DNA of 64,000 nt from Evernia prunastri. Its lineage: Eukaryota; Ascomycota; Lecanoromycetes; Lecanorales; Parmeliaceae. The stretch spans positions 424,837-488,836 of the forward strand of contig NKYR01000011.1 of the NCBI GenBank assembly GCA_003184365.1, read 5' to 3'. The notes under the pieces were generated by a model. It was given only the letters and a program-made list of their open reading frames with translations, made no database searches and was not told where the DNA came from. Of the stretch, positions 43,901 to 56,509 are shown in pieces (within the stretch, counting starts at the first letter, position 1; each line of letters begins with the position of its first letter). The position numbers and the translations under genes are program-made.

Positions 43901-46900
43901 GAAGAACATTTCACCGATCGAAAGTACGATCTCGTTTGACCGCCGGCCGCACCAAGGGCTTCCATGATAGACACAGTGTATTGTTCGGGGACGTTATCGA
44001 TCTTGACATCGCACATGGGCCACTTGTGCGTCAAAAGTTCAATGCATCTCGAGATACTAATGGATGCAGCAGTCAACGGCGTTGTGACATCAGGAAGCAA
44101 AACCTGCTTGAAGAACAATGAGTTCAGCGCAGGCTTCTGGTGAATCACTTTAGTGGCTTCGTGTTTCAAGCCTTTCAACGACGTGACACCCTCGTATTGA
44201 TTGATCTCAACATCGCTCTCCACATTGTAGTGGGTCGAAGACTTGATGCGAGTCGCAAAATTGCCGCAGTCCGACGCCAGTCGAAGGACCGGTGCCGTGA
44301 TGGAATCAATTGAAGAGAGACGGTATTCGGCTGGAAGATTCTGGTCCAATAACGACATTGGAGGCAACGCCAGGATATAATCCAACATTGAAGGATGAAC
44401 AGCGTAAGTCTCAATGCTGTCTGAACCGCGTTCGAACTCTCCAGATGAGCCTTCTAGGCTCAGCTTGAGATTGCTTAAACCAATTCCCACGTTATGCGCC
44501 GCCGCTCGGGCTTTCTCTAACAATATCTGGTCGTGAAGTAGCTTTTGAGAATTGGGAACACAGGGTTGTACATTGGCTTGTGACTCGAAGTTGCCGGAAC
44601 AGTGCCTGGTCCACGATCCTTCGTCTGCTAACATCTGAGAGAATATCTCGAAAGCGAACTGGTTCGTCCCTTCTATCTGTCGAGCAAGTAATTGAGTTTC
44701 AACTGCAGTATTTGCTTCAGTGAAGGTAGAAAGAGGTAATAGCTGCTCGAATCTGATGTTGGAGATGCGAATTGAATCATGATCGGAGTCTCGGTTGGAG
44801 GAGAGCTGACGGGCAGCCTCCAGGGCCATAAGGAGGTACGCCACGGCAGGTACCTCTGTAGATCCTTTACCCTATAAGCGAGTCAGTGAAAGCGTCATAC
44901 CGCCATCAAGGTAACCACCTTGAACTCCTGAAGCCATGGGACCTCCTTCAGCATAAGCTGGTTTCGCCAACTCGGATGAGTAGGAATGTCATCTACGTAG
45001 CGAGAGCCGAGCAGTTCATGTCGCGGGAACTTGCGAAATCTGATGTTACGACTGACCCTCGACTCTGCCCAGAAACCTCGGGAGTGGTTCCATTGGTAAC
45101 GTGGAACGTCGGTCAAGGTGTTACCGGGCTCATGGCAGCACTCAAGACCGTCAACTATCTCTCGAGCACTGATGTTCGAGACCTGGAGCGGTAGGCCAAC
45201 CCCAATCATTGCTCCGGCGCTTGAAAGAAGAGTCTCAATATCATTTTGTCCACGCAAGCAAGTGGGCAGGTAGGACACATTGGATCTGCCCATGGTGCGG
45301 AGAATCTCTTGCGCCGGTCCCTTCAATGCCAAGTGGGGCCCTATCTCAATAATCGCGGCTGTGTTTGGATGCCCATCAATACACCCTTTCATTGCCAAAC
45401 AAAATTTGACTGTTGAAGTCATATTGTCTCTCCAGTAGGTTGAAGTATACTCCGAGGCATCCATGGGACGACCGTAGACAGAGGAATACATGGCACATTT
45501 TTGGTCTTCATTTAGAGGTGTCACCTTAGCTTGTACGAGTTTTGCATGATATTTCGGAGCGATCGGGTACATGTGATGTGAGTGGTAGGCTAGTAGCAGC
45601 GTCAGTATAGACAGAATTGGAGAAGGAGTAGCTCTTCCCTTGATCAACCTTCAGCTCCCGGCAAAATCGGTTCTCGTTCGTGAGCCGTATCACTATTTCT
45701 CTAATCGCATCAATATCCCCCGAAAGCGTACAACTACTTGGCGAATTGACTGCTGCAATCTGAACACAGCCTCCATAGTCTTCGATCAGAGCCTCTGCGT
45801 CGCCTTCGTTGAGCCCAACAGCGCACATGGAGCCTTCAGGCTGCGCAGCCGGGCGGTAGCCCAGTACAAGACCGCGATAGTAGGAAACCGCCATGGCATC
45901 TCGCAAGGAAAGTATGCCAGCAGCATATGCGGCACATATTTCCCCAGAAGAATGCCCGACTACCGCGTCTGGGCTTACCCCCCAAGACTCTAGCACTGCT
46001 GCCAGACCCAGCTGAAGCGCAGTGCAGAGCGGCTGTGAAAACTCAGCTTTATAGACATTGGAGGTTCCATTGGCCTTGGAGAGTTCTTCCATGATTGTCC
46101 AGGCTGGAGGATCAGGCAATTCGGATAAAATGCGGTCACATGCGTGGAGCACGGATCTGAAGAGGGGACTATGGTCCATTAATGACATCCCCATCCGTGC
46201 CCATTGAGCACCTTGTCCGGTGAACAGAAAGATAACCTCTTTATCGGCGTCATGCGGCTTCACATGAACTTTATGATCATCTGCACGCAGTGCTGCAATG
46301 ACTTCGGCGTGACCACTCGCTGTAAAGAATAATGACTTTTGAAGCGTAGACCGACGGCTAAGCATGGTGTGCGCTAGGTCACGAAGTACTGGGTTAGAGG
46401 CCTCGACGTAATCTGCAAATCTCAATGAGGTCTTCTTGAGAGATGAATCATCAGCGGCGGAGACTTTGAACAGGTATCGTCTCTCCTCGAGGGTGGGAGA
46501 TTGCGCAAGCCCTCCTGAGAATGCCTCTAGAACAGCATGGCCATTCGTACCACCTGCTCCGAATGTGTTGACGGCCGCTCTCCGGATCCCGTCATTTGAT
46601 GTAGGCCAAGACGTCATCTCATTCGGAATCTCGATGTTATCGAAATCGATCTTTGGGTTGGGTACTCTATAATGCATCTGAGACGGTATTTGGGCTCTTT
46701 CAAGACACTCAGCGACTTTCAAGATTGATGCAAGCGCTGAACATGCTTCCAAGTGTCCTATATTGCTCTTGATTGAACCTACCACCAGAGGGTCACTGAC
46801 CTCGCGAGAAGCTCCATACACTGAAGTAATGGCTGAGAACTCCAGAGGGTCGCCCGCTGCTGTTCCAGTGCCCTATAATATGTCAAATCTGAGCTTGTGT

Positions 46901-47912
46901 CATGTACAGATACTAACTTACATGAGCCTCTAGGAATTGGATATCGGCTGGAGAGATACACAATTCCTCATAGAGGGCTTGCATGTTGCGTTTCTGAGCG
47001 TCAGCCGATGGCAAAGTAATTCCTTGTGTCTTGCCATCTTGATTTAACCGTGTTCCCTTGATCACAGCCCGAACTGGATCTCGGTCTGCAATTGCCTTCT
47101 TCAATGGTTTCAAGAGGAGCGCTATGACTCCTTCTCCTCGACCATAGCCATCGGCTGCAGCGTCAAAGGTCTGACATCTTCCAGTTGTACTGAGAAAGCC
47201 GAGTTCTGAGGAAGGCATGAACATGTCCGGACTAAGGATGAGCTTGGCGCCGCAAACAATGGCCATCTCGGAATCGCCATGCTGTAAGGTGCGCACGGCT
47301 TGGTGTAATGCTGCCATGGCCGATGAACACGCCGTGTCCACAGACATACTTGGTCCAGAGAGATCGAAGAAGTAGCTGATTCTATTGGCCGCCATGCAGA
47401 TTGGGGTGCCAGTGGCTAGGTACCGAGGAGTTGCATCGAGATCGCGGCCGGCTATAGAATGGTATTCGCAGCCTTCCATTCCTGGTTTCAACTGTCAGCA
47501 ATCTCTTGTGTTATCCCTACGTCCTTTGCAAACCTGCGAAGACTGCCGTGTCCGTGCCAGTAAAACGGTCCATAGGTATGCCAGCACTCTCAATTGCTTC
47601 ATAGACGACTTCCATGAGCATGCGCTGTTGAGGATCCATTGCGACCGCTTCCAGCGGGGGAACGTGGAAGAAGGCGTTGTCGAATTTGTCGATGACGCTG
47701 TCATCAAGCATATAGGCCTTGTTGACATTGGTGAGACCTTTTCGTGGGCCGCCGCTCGGATGGTAGAAGCCCTCGGCGTTGAAGCGAGTGATCTTGCGCT
47801 GTACATCTTTTGAGGAGGCTAGCAGATCCCACAACTCAGACGGAGAATTTGCACCGGCTAGGCGACAGGCCATACCGATGATGGCAATGTCTTGTTCGTT
47901 TTCTTGAGACAT
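40995..47912 (-). CDS. Iterative type I polyketide synthase: KS-AT-degenerate DH-degenerate ER-KR-ACP
   Basis: A highly-reducing-type fungal PKS of about 2,190 aa in seven exons, starting MSQENEQDIAIIGMACRLAG at 47912. KS: DTACSS active-site Cys (about 47.33 kb), EAH/GTGTAAGDP across the intron 46873-46921, and SNIGH. AT: VVGHSSGEICAAYAAG. DH: the first active-site motif is lost (PWLQEFKV then VPAVAYLLMALEA, where DHxV..GxxxxPGAGY is expected), while HPSMLDY with the Asp remains. ER-like: the fold region is recognisable but GETFLFEFQGPLLHAA replaces the NADPH loop, so it is probably inactive. KR: IGGLGGLGRFICSWM and GNYNVAN are intact. ACP: YGIDSLNG carries the phosphopantetheine Ser. I see no C-methyltransferase and no release domain. 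The exon 3/4 junction near 45.6 kb is out of phase (see findings). Expected output is a beta-hydroxy or mixed chain released by a separate enzyme. Confidence 0.92.
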
Positions 47913-49010
47913 GGTCGATAGCTAGTTGTAGCCTATTCAAAAGAAAATATTTGCAAGAAAGAATGACTTTACGAGAGGAGAAGGGATTCTTCTCTTTTGA
48001 AGAGAGTACAAGGCTATCAGCCTTGCTTTGACTTACCCATATGCACGAATGTCGTTCTCTAGATCAAGTTTGTTGGAAGCTTTGAAAGAGCATTGCGCAG
48101 ATTGTGTTGGCTCGTACTCGCAGGTGATCCCGCACAACGAGGCGAGGCGAAGCCGACCTCGCCGGCGTCGCCGGCTTCTGTCATGCTGCGACAGGATACT
48201 TGCAAAAGCCAATGGCATCACGTCATACGTTATGCAGTTTTTAAGTAGATGAAGAGATTAGCCTTCGACAGCTTAATGGCGCGGTTTAAAATACCCGGTG
48301 TGTGCGCTAATGTATCTTCGCTCAACCAATCGAAGTGGATTCGGTGCGCAATACCAACCAATTGGCAGATATCCTCTCAGAGTGGCAAAAGTGCAATACT
48401 TCCTACCTACTAATGCATAAGTGCCTCGAGTGCAGAGTAAGCTGCAAAAAATCATCCCTCTTACAGTGATGACGCCAATCAACTTTCTTCGGTCTTGCAT
48501 CTTCCTCCGAGGACATGTCCTATCCATATTACTCTAGCGGGCCCACTTTTGGCCGGCATGGATACTGATAACAGTCGCTTCGCTGCGTACCTACTTTAAC
48601 CGTGACATTCATATGAAGCCGACGACCTGGCTCATCAGCGACCTTATAGTTTAAGTTGTAAGAATGCACCACTCCGGACTTTGGGCGGCCCTAAAGAAAG
48701 GGTCAGCTCGCTGTTGCAAAACGGGAAGCTGCTTGCTATGCAATTTGGGAACGGATCGCTGCCCAAAGCTTCTGGTGAAGTACTCCAGGTCAGCAATGGT
48801 AAGACCTTTGTGAACGCTAGAGCACTACCTTTGAACATCTCTAATCTGGTAGGTCTCGAAATGACTAGTATCGATAGAGACTCCTCTTTCCCAAAATCAT
48901 CATAGATTCGCTACCTAAGTCAATGTTTCCTCCCGAACTTTTGGCGCAGAACGTTCCCTAAAACCCAATTTTGTACTACACATCTCACTTCGCCCTTGAT
49001 ACCAGTCTGC
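47913..49010. other. Gene-free region upstream of the PKS
   Basis: No gene is seen. The part next to 47912 is the PKS promoter region. A GC-rich patch (48130-48180) stands out in otherwise ordinary DNA. Confidence 0.6.
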
Positions 49011-49606
49011 TCACGCATTACCACGGCCAAAATAACCAAAGCCCTGTATCACCCTCGCGTGTGAATACATGAAACGCGCAGCCCCATACACCGGTCCATC
49101 AACCTCCCATATCCTCAACCCTTCAATCACATCCCCCAGTACGCCCCACGTCAATTCGATATCCGTAGTCGGTATCACAGCTAAGCGGCACCCTTCACCC
49201 AAGGTTCGTTTGAATTGTCCATCAGGGTAGTCCCTCGAATCCTCAATGGAGGAAGAGGCGCCATGGGCGCGTATTTGCTGGTGTATAAAGAATTGGGTTT
49301 CGGCGATCAGGTTAGTCACGGCACGGGCGTTGATTGGATCGTTGACTGGGTCGAACAGAAGAACGGTTGAGGTGCCTGGGACGGGTACAACGACGGCGCT
49401 TCAGAGTTGGAATGACGGCAATCAATAAAAGGTCTTATGGGTTGGGTAGTTCAAGTGGAGATTTACCCAAGTGTGGTGTTTAAAAGCTGGAGAGTCATGG
49501 AGCTTGGTGGAGGTTTGAAGCCTGAGTACGGAATGGGTAATGAGGCTGGCATTGAGAGGCTAATTGGAAGAAGCGCTAAGATGAGGAAAGCCGCTGCGAG
49601 ACACAT
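49011..49606 (-). CDS. Small secreted protein, unknown function
   Basis: Two exons (49606-49467 and 49398-49011; phase 2, GT-AG) give 175 aa. The signal peptide is MCLAAAFLILALLPISLSMP. The mature part includes TLQLLNTTLGAVVVPVPGTS and ETQFFIHQQIRAHG, ending FGYFGRGNA. The second exon alone lacks a secretion signal, so splicing is needed to see what it is. It has one Cys in the mature part, few for an effector. The family is unknown to me; its general look matches lineage-specific secreted proteins of plant- or lichen-associated ascomycetes. Confidence 0.75.
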
Positions 49607-51311
49607 TTCTAAGACTTAGACCACTTTTTCAAAGAGTAGAAGCTAGTATGGGTATTTCAAGACTGATTGGAGTGAAACGTGTAAGTATTCGGAACGGTTG
49701 TTGCTGAGAAACTCGGGGGAAAGGTTGTCTCAAGTGTCAGGCACTTAGAGTTCAACTTTGGCGTGACTCGTCTGGATGGCGCGACATGCGACAAACAAGG
49801 ATGCGCATGTGTCGGCAAAGATCAAATATCTGTCGCGTTGCGAACTGGAAAAGGTCGACTCATCCCTTCGGAATCCGGAGTGCGACTCGCCAGTCTTGCA
49901 GTCCAGGTAGATAAACGGATGCTGCAAAGTATGCATGAAGGAGATATCACAAGTTCCGTATACTGGTTTGCAAGCTCTCACTCTTTCCACTCGGGCACAC
50001 TTTGCGTGTATTGACTAGAGTATCTAGATTTTCTTTGTGGAAGATTAATCTCTCCTAGATAAAAGGATTCTTATCCGCCATTACTCGTATGACAATTCTC
50101 CTTTTTTTAGCCCCATGACTGCAATTCGCCCAGGAATTTTGCTCTATATAGAAGACTTTCCCCAGCTTACGGAGTACAAGCTCTTATGTATACTTCAAAC
50201 GAATGTCCAATATGCCTCAAACGGAGATTTCCATTTCAATACCCAGACAAAAAGGCGGGGGGCTAAAGCGATGAAGCTAAACGCCCTGGTTCTGGAGGAA
50301 AGAGAGGCCGACTCTGCGGTAGAGTCTTGAGACCCTAAGACACCTGAAGTCAAATGGGACATCCGAAAGGGGAATCTCTCTCACGCAGAGCTTAGAAGCG
50401 TGTAGATGCTACAAGATACATAGTATTGAGTCATAGGCAAAGGAGGATTCTCGGACTTATCAGCTGCACATCGAGACGTTCCATTTGTGGCGCTCGAATA
50501 TTGACATCTTAGGCGAGGTAGGCTGCTTATTTTCATCACTTTCATTCCTCCCATACTAGCGCTTACGAGCCATGGCCCTATGATTCGTGCACCAACCGAG
50601 CTTGGCTTAGATCTGCTACTTAGCATCCACCACCAAAAACTCCGCCTACCTACCCAACTCTACTAGTCGCCCACATCGCGCCGTCGACAGGGATATTTTT
50701 CTTTTTTCTTCACTCACCGCATTTTCTCATTTTCTCATCTTCTAACTTTCTCACTTTCTCACTTTCTCACCGTAAAAACCCCATTGATGGAAGCAGAGCC
50801 TAGGTCGTGCCCATAGTGACACCGTTCACGATGTACTCAGTGTTTGCTCTGAGCTGTTCCGGAAACTTTACGGCCTAATGTACACTGCTTATTCATCCTA
50901 CAAGAACCTTATCTTTATAGTTGGTAGCTAAACTCGTTGCTGAAATGTTGTTGGTTGAAAAGATGAGAGTGTATGGTCAAGTCTATCCTGCGTTCGTGGG
51001 ATTGCTATGTCACAAAAGCTTGTTACAGTAGCCTTCGATTATAGCGCTGACACAACGTGCTCTGAGCCGCGGCTGAGCCTCCCCTCCCACTTTGACTACC
51101 ACCCTACAATCTACGCCAGCAGGCAGTCTTGCAAATGGAGTCACCGTCTCTCGATATGAAAGACCTTACTTTCCGCTTCAGTACCTCTTGCTGCACATCA
51201 ACATTTGTGGAAATCCAGGATACTGCTACCTTCCCTCTGATTCCTTTTGCAGCCCTAAGATCGTTGTGCCTAAATCATTTCCTATAGCGGACTAGAGGCT
51301 GTCTCGTCAAC
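49607..51311. other. Gene-free stretch
   Basis: No convincing gene is present. A pyrimidine-rich patch with repeated CTCACTTT words lies at 50705-50770. The last part should contain the promoter of the rhodopsin-like gene. Confidence 0.55.
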
Positions 51312-52452
51312 ATGTCAGCAATCCCTTTCCAACTTTTGATGGCAGTCTCCTGGGTCTTCACCGCAGTAGCGATCGTGCTTACGGCATGCCGGTTCTGGAT
51401 TCGCTGCAAGATAATCAAAGGACTTTCCTGGGATGATGCATCCCATCTACTGGCACTTTTACTTTTGATTGCACAAGTCTCGATTGTGTCTGGGGCGGCC
51501 TCAATGATATATCGAACTCCAGACTTCGGATTCGGGGACGACGGTCACTCCGAAGCCGAATACTCGCTGTTTGTCCGCCTCAACGTTGCTGGTATGCTAG
51601 TCACGTGGTGTTGCCTCTATGCCGTCAAGCTATCTTTTTTGCTGCTCTACCGCCGCATCTTCCAAATTTCCGTGAGATTCATGCAGGCATGGTGGATTGT
51701 CCTTGGGATAGTCTTTCTGACCTTCTGGATCCTGGTCGCCGGCACTCTCACTGAATGTGGTAGTCCATCAGCCCTGGGACGTGTTGGTACGTCTCGCTTG
51801 CCGTAACACTAGCCAAGCTACCAGTGACCTACTTACAATGTCTAGAGAGTTGCCTCGCTCCCTCCATGGAGCGTCGACAGATAGTACTTGTTATCTATAG
51901 CAGCGCTGTCAATGTCGTCTCAGATCTGGCCAGTAAGTCTCTGAACCTACCGAGTCCTGCCATCTTCTCAATGCTAAGTATTTTCTAGTCATGGCATTGC
52001 CATTAGCGATGCTCAGGGGCCTCCAAATGCGTGCGCCTGCGAAAGTCGGTCTAGCTGGTATTTTCTGCTGCGCATTCATCACAATCGCGTTCGACATTCT
52101 ACGCGCCATCGAGACCGACATTCAGGGCGGAGTCAAAGGCTCTACTGCGCTTTGGACGAACCTTGAGTCAGCAATTGCGGTGATTGTGTCCTGTCTTCCT
52201 AGCTTAGCTGCCTTGTTCAGCCCAAAGAATCAACGCAATGGCGGCAAAAGTCCTGGTCCTTACATGCAACGCTCTTTGGTCATCTCAGACTCTGCGAAAG
52301 CTTGCATGAGCGCCGGAAGCTCGGTGAAGAGCGGAAACCCTGGCGGTACCTCTCCTGCCGAAGACTCAAAGAAGGGTATTGTTAGCTCCAGCAGTTCGAT
52401 GCAAGGACTTGCCACCGATAACCCTCACGACAAAGGAAGCTATGTGGTTTGA
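51312..52452 (+). CDS. Second rhodopsin-domain (Pth11-like) membrane protein
   Basis: Three exons (51312-51786, 51846-51932, 51989-52452) with consistent phases give 341 aa. The N-terminal helix is followed by ACRFWIRCKIIKGLSWDDAS, the family's R...K...DD loop. LYAVKLSFLLLYRRIF is the conserved helix with K-x-x-x-L-x-x-YRR. MERRQIVLVIYSSAVNVVSDLA and then MALPLAML form the D-x-x-x-x-x-x-P segment seen in the other copy. The Ser-rich tail ends SYVV. It is shorter than many members, with a compact set of helices. The role is unknown; relatives are candidate surface receptors. Confidence 0.87.
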
Positions 52453-53139
52453 ACTTGGATAATTTCCATGTAACTGAGCAATTCAGCATCAAGATTGCCC
52501 AGTATCGGCCGCATGAGACAATATTGACACGGCGCTGTCAACGCGGCGCAGATGGAATCTCTGGCCTACCCGCTAGGACTCCACAATCGATCGATAGGTC
52601 CTCGCCACAGGCAGTAATGCCTCCAGTGCTCGCTTCTTTTGGGACCTCATTTTGAGTCGCCAGTGCACGAGCGACGGAGCAATGCGGAGCGTCCCAGTTT
52701 TGAGCATGCATTGAGTCTCCCTGCTGAAGAGAATGTTTGGAAAAGCGACTCTATACGCCGTAGATTCTAGAGTCGCAGAACTCATCCAGTTGGCGATGTT
52801 TTCGGGTACCTTGAGCAAGTCCCATAGACGCGAGTCTTTGGGGACGGGGCTAACGGCTTTGGTGTTGAGGACCCTGAGAGCTAAAGCGCCCTCTAATCGG
52901 CGACTGTAGCTAGCAGAGGACACCAACTTGTGAAACGACAAGCGACCCAATGGCAATTACAATGTGCCTGCAAATGTTGGAGAAACACGCGTCTTATGCG
53001 CGGTCCGGGTAGGCGACCGCCGTGAATATGTTGAGTTTTAAAAATCCTTACGTCAACATTAATCAAAGGCATCTTTATGGGACACTCGCATATGCTTTTG
53101 GGGTTCTGGGTTACAGGATTGACAAGAAATCTGAGTGCT
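52453..53139. other. Gene-free stretch
   Basis: Nothing is recognisable. A 127-aa minus-strand frame at 52573-52956 was considered and set aside. Confidence 0.5.
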
Positions 53140-53763
53140 ATGAGTCCAACATGCTTTCCACTTCGTCTCGTCTTTGCGTTCTTTTTGCTCTTCCTTGGCC
53201 TTCATACAGACGCATCTCCCACGACGCCGAGCAGCCAGAATTCGCTAGTGACTGTCAACTCGAGCTTCAATGCCATCATATCCCATTGTTACACGCCTGC
53301 TGGCCGGGACACCCCGAATATCCAACCTGTCGAACTCGAAGCCTGCAAAGAGGCCCTCGCAGTCCTCGTCCGAACACCAGACTTCACAACTCGCTTTAGA
53401 TTCAGCAAGAACCCTAGAGCTATGGCCATAAAGGTCCCGATCGGATGGCAGCTGGGCACCGAAGCGAATTGTAGAATCATAGTCAATTGCGAAAACGATC
53501 GGGATACGGCTGCGCTTAGATATGCGGATATCGCGCGGATTGCGAAGCGGATCATGGACAATTGCGTCGATAAGCCGGATCCTTATGGAAGATTCCCGAT
53601 GTTGCAATGGGGTGGTGTTGATGGGATTACAGGGGAGGATACATTCTATGTGGCTGTTGCAAAACCGATTAGGCCAGCTCAGCCAAGCCTGGAGGTCAGG
53701 GTAACAAACAAGACCGTGTCCGCAGAACGGAAAGTGGTTGATGAAGGCGTTAAGTTTTCGTGA
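53140..53763 (+). CDS. Small secreted protein, unknown function
   Basis: The likely start is the ATG at 53140, which gives a clean signal peptide MSPTCFPLRLVFAFFLLFLG; the upstream in-frame ATG at 53077 would put 21 unneeded residues before it. The mature protein (about 180 aa) has four Cys (ISHCYTPAG, ELEACKEAL, EANCRIIVNC and MDNCVDKP hold five in all, with one possibly unpaired). It ends EGVKFS. It looks like the lineage-specific secreted proteins common in Dothideomycetes and Leotiomycetes. It carries no intron. The function is unknown. Confidence 0.75.
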   Translation: MSPTCFPLRLVFAFFLLFLGLHTDASPTTPSSQNSLVTVNSSFNAIISHCYTPAGRDTPNIQPVELEACKEALAVLVRTPDFTTRFRFSKNPRAMAIKVPIGWQLGTEANCRIIVNCENDRDTAALRYADIARIAKRIMDNCVDKPDPYGRFPMLQWGGVDGITGEDTFYVAVAKPIRPAQPSLEVRVTNKTVSAERKVVDEGVKFS

Positions 53764-54048
53764 TGAGCTGTTTAGAGGGGCTCTGGAGATCAAACACTCT
53801 GCGACGGTCCCTTACTTTCATGCTGAACGAGTTAGATTGCAAATATCAGGAAGCAGATGATGTGATTTGGTCCGTTTACAAAGAGGCGTGAAAGTCTGCC
53901 ATTTGAGAATGAGAAAAATTTACGAACAAAATCAAAATCATAGGGCTCTAAGAAGTAAAAACAGCACAGTCATAACATCAATCGGACTCGCAATGACACC
54001 CTGCTTCAGATATCAACCTGACCCACAATCAACCATATGCTGATACGG

Positions 54049-55097
54049 CTACCCTAATGAAGTGCTGTTGGCAACAAAGCCATTGAACGCCCGCTTGTTG
54101 GGCTGAGCCCCGCCACAGGCGCATACGTATGTCATTGGTCCATTCCCCTTTGCCTGACCTTCGCAGGTACCTCCCGGACCACAGCCATTACAGCAGTACT
54201 GCGAGTAAGTCTTTTTATCGGTACCCATAGTCCCACTCAAGCAGGTTCCTGGTGTAGAACTGCAGCTGCTCCAACCCTGGAATGAAAGACGCATTTTCAG
54301 CACGAGTTTCGCGCAAGAGTAAAGGCGAATCCCAGTTGATACGGAGATCTTGCAGGATATTCAAGGAGGGAAAGGATCTCACTTACCTTTTTCTTGTTGG
54401 TGGATGAGTGATGGGTGATTGACGGCATTGTCTGTAAAGATGAACTTTGTCAGCATGTTCTTCAGGTTGCAATCGTTGAGACTGATGAATTTGTGGGCCC
54501 ACAGAATTCAAAGTGAGGACATACATAAACTATAGGCGAGGGCTTAGATATTGTCTGAGGTAAATTACCATAGGAGTAGTCGCAATACCCCAGATTAGGC
54601 CCGGGGTGGGCCAGGTACCCGTAGTAATTGGCATCGTTACACTGGCAAGCGCTGGCGTCACTCCTACAAACAGAATTCAGTATCGAACATTGGGGTCCGA
54701 TCATGGCGGAGAGAGGTACTACTTACACAGGGCTGCAGGTTAATGCCGGCGGGCTGTAGTCCCCCGCAGCTATACAATAGGAAGTCCCAGCTTCTAGGTT
54801 GGTACAGCTTGGGTTGATCGCTGGATTCATGAGTAGGAACTCGTTCATGGTGAGTCCCGCTCCGGATGACAGGCTTTCGCATGAGTCTCCGGCTGTCGCT
54901 TTAATGTAAGTGTCCGAAGGACCACACGGTCCGTTTACGACGTTGTTGGTCGAACTTCTGGCTCCAATGGTCGCTCCCGCGGGCGGTGGGGTAATGGAGG
55001 CGAGTTGGTCCGCGAACCGTGTGGCTTCGGATGCGATTACAAAAGTTAGGATTAGACAAATTCTGAATAATGTACTCAGTCTTGATGAGCTGCCCAT
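54049..55097 (-). CDS. Secreted LysM-domain protein with a Cys-rich C-terminal extension
   Basis: LysM domains bind chitin and related glycans; secreted fungal members can mask wall fragments from host recognition. Four exons (55097-54727, 54663-54525, 54431-54387, 54276-54049) with matching phases give 260 aa. The signal peptide is MGSSSRLSTLFRICLILTFV. One LysM core is visible: TAGDSCESLSSGAGLTMNEF then NPAINPSCTNLEAGTSYC, with the canonical GDSCxxL and NPxxxxxCxxLxxGxxYC. Downstream are a Cys-containing linker (DASACQCNDANYYGY), a 15-residue exon and a compact Cys cluster (YSQYCCNGCGPGGTC). The Cys cluster resembles a small chitin-binding or knottin-like fold but I could not assign it. There is only one LysM, fewer than the two or three of many characterised effectors. 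Confidence 0.88.
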
Positions 55098-56509
55098 GAT
55101 TTTGGTGGTTGCAATGAACGATGAGAAGTGATTGCAAGAAGTATGAATAACTACAAAAGAGAGGAATTGTGCAGGATTGGGTGTGATACTGCTGGCAGTC
55201 TGACAAGAGGACGGGTGAATTCCTTTTTGAATGCAGACACATCTTCCTTTGAAGCTTGGCCATGCGTACACCTTTTCTTTCTTCAGGAGCAACGATGACT
55301 CCGCCGTAGGAAATTAGAGCCACTTGCTGACGCTCTCCGACGGGCACACTATTTTGATCGTTGGGGAAAGGTCTTTGTTTTGACCATATGTGATCCTTGT
55401 GCGCTTAATATTGTTGCTTAGTATTGTTGTCGACGTTTGAAAGAACTCTGCTGGGCGCATTGGTTTCGCGAGCGCGATCGGGGTCGAAGCACAAAGGAAC
55501 GCGACATGGTGACGATCAAAACCACATTGCGAAAAGACTGGCCAAAATGTATGAAACAATTTGAAATTCTTAGTCCTGCGGACTGCCTATTCGATGTGTC
55601 GATTTGTGACAGAGACGTGTAAAGTAGGCCTACTCAAGTGGTAAATTCACTAGCTCATCTTTCTTGCAATTCAAGCCGGCCTACAGCTCATTGATACGCA
55701 CGGAAGCGGCTAGGAAGTTGAGCTGAAGTGTGAGCAGACATCAAGAGGCTCTCAGCTTGTATTATAAATGGAAGAAAAAGTAACAGTCTTGTCTGAAAAG
55801 TATGATTCCTAGGAGTAATTACGAGGGAGTGTGTAAAAATCTACCAGATTTATGGGCAAACTCACTAGGCCCAGCGTCTTCACAGATGACCGAAAACATT
55901 CGCGAAGACTTGGGCGGCATTTTCAATTAGAAGAAAAGACAAGGGCGAGGCATAATGGCCGAGAAATATTATAGGAGCGTAATCCTACTTCAATTCCTCC
56001 AATTGCAACTTACGCCGCGAATTACACTCCAGATTCGCTCCGGATTGTCTCTCAGACGCCCCGTGACAGCCGTCACTCCACCATCAAGATACATGATCCC
56101 AAAGACTACGTTGACAATGTCATCGAGTACGGGGATAGCCTTGTGTTCATTAGCTCTTTGACCAAGATCTGTCATTAGGCCAAACATTCCCAGGTTCCTT
56201 CCACGCGTCCAAAATATTGTGACCGAGCCACCTATCCTAAACATTCTGCCCAGAAGTTGATGAAATTAGTAGCTTTAGGTCTTCAATTTTTTGAGTGATA
56301 GTTACCTCGAGGATCCGTAAGCTCACTGTGTCTGTAATCTACTACGGCATGTGTAAGGCTAACAGCATAGCCACCGATTGCTTAAAGTCCCGTATTTGCT
56401 AGGAATAGCCTTCCTCACAGAGCGAACCCGCGAAATTGGAGCGCTATCAAGAGAAGTATAGGACTTTGAAGTATATCTTCAATTACAAGTTCGGTCTGGA
56501 TTTTAGTCG

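Noticed and set aside
52573..52956. 127-codon minus-strand frame
   Set aside because: No signal peptide, domain or splice context supports it; it may be chance.
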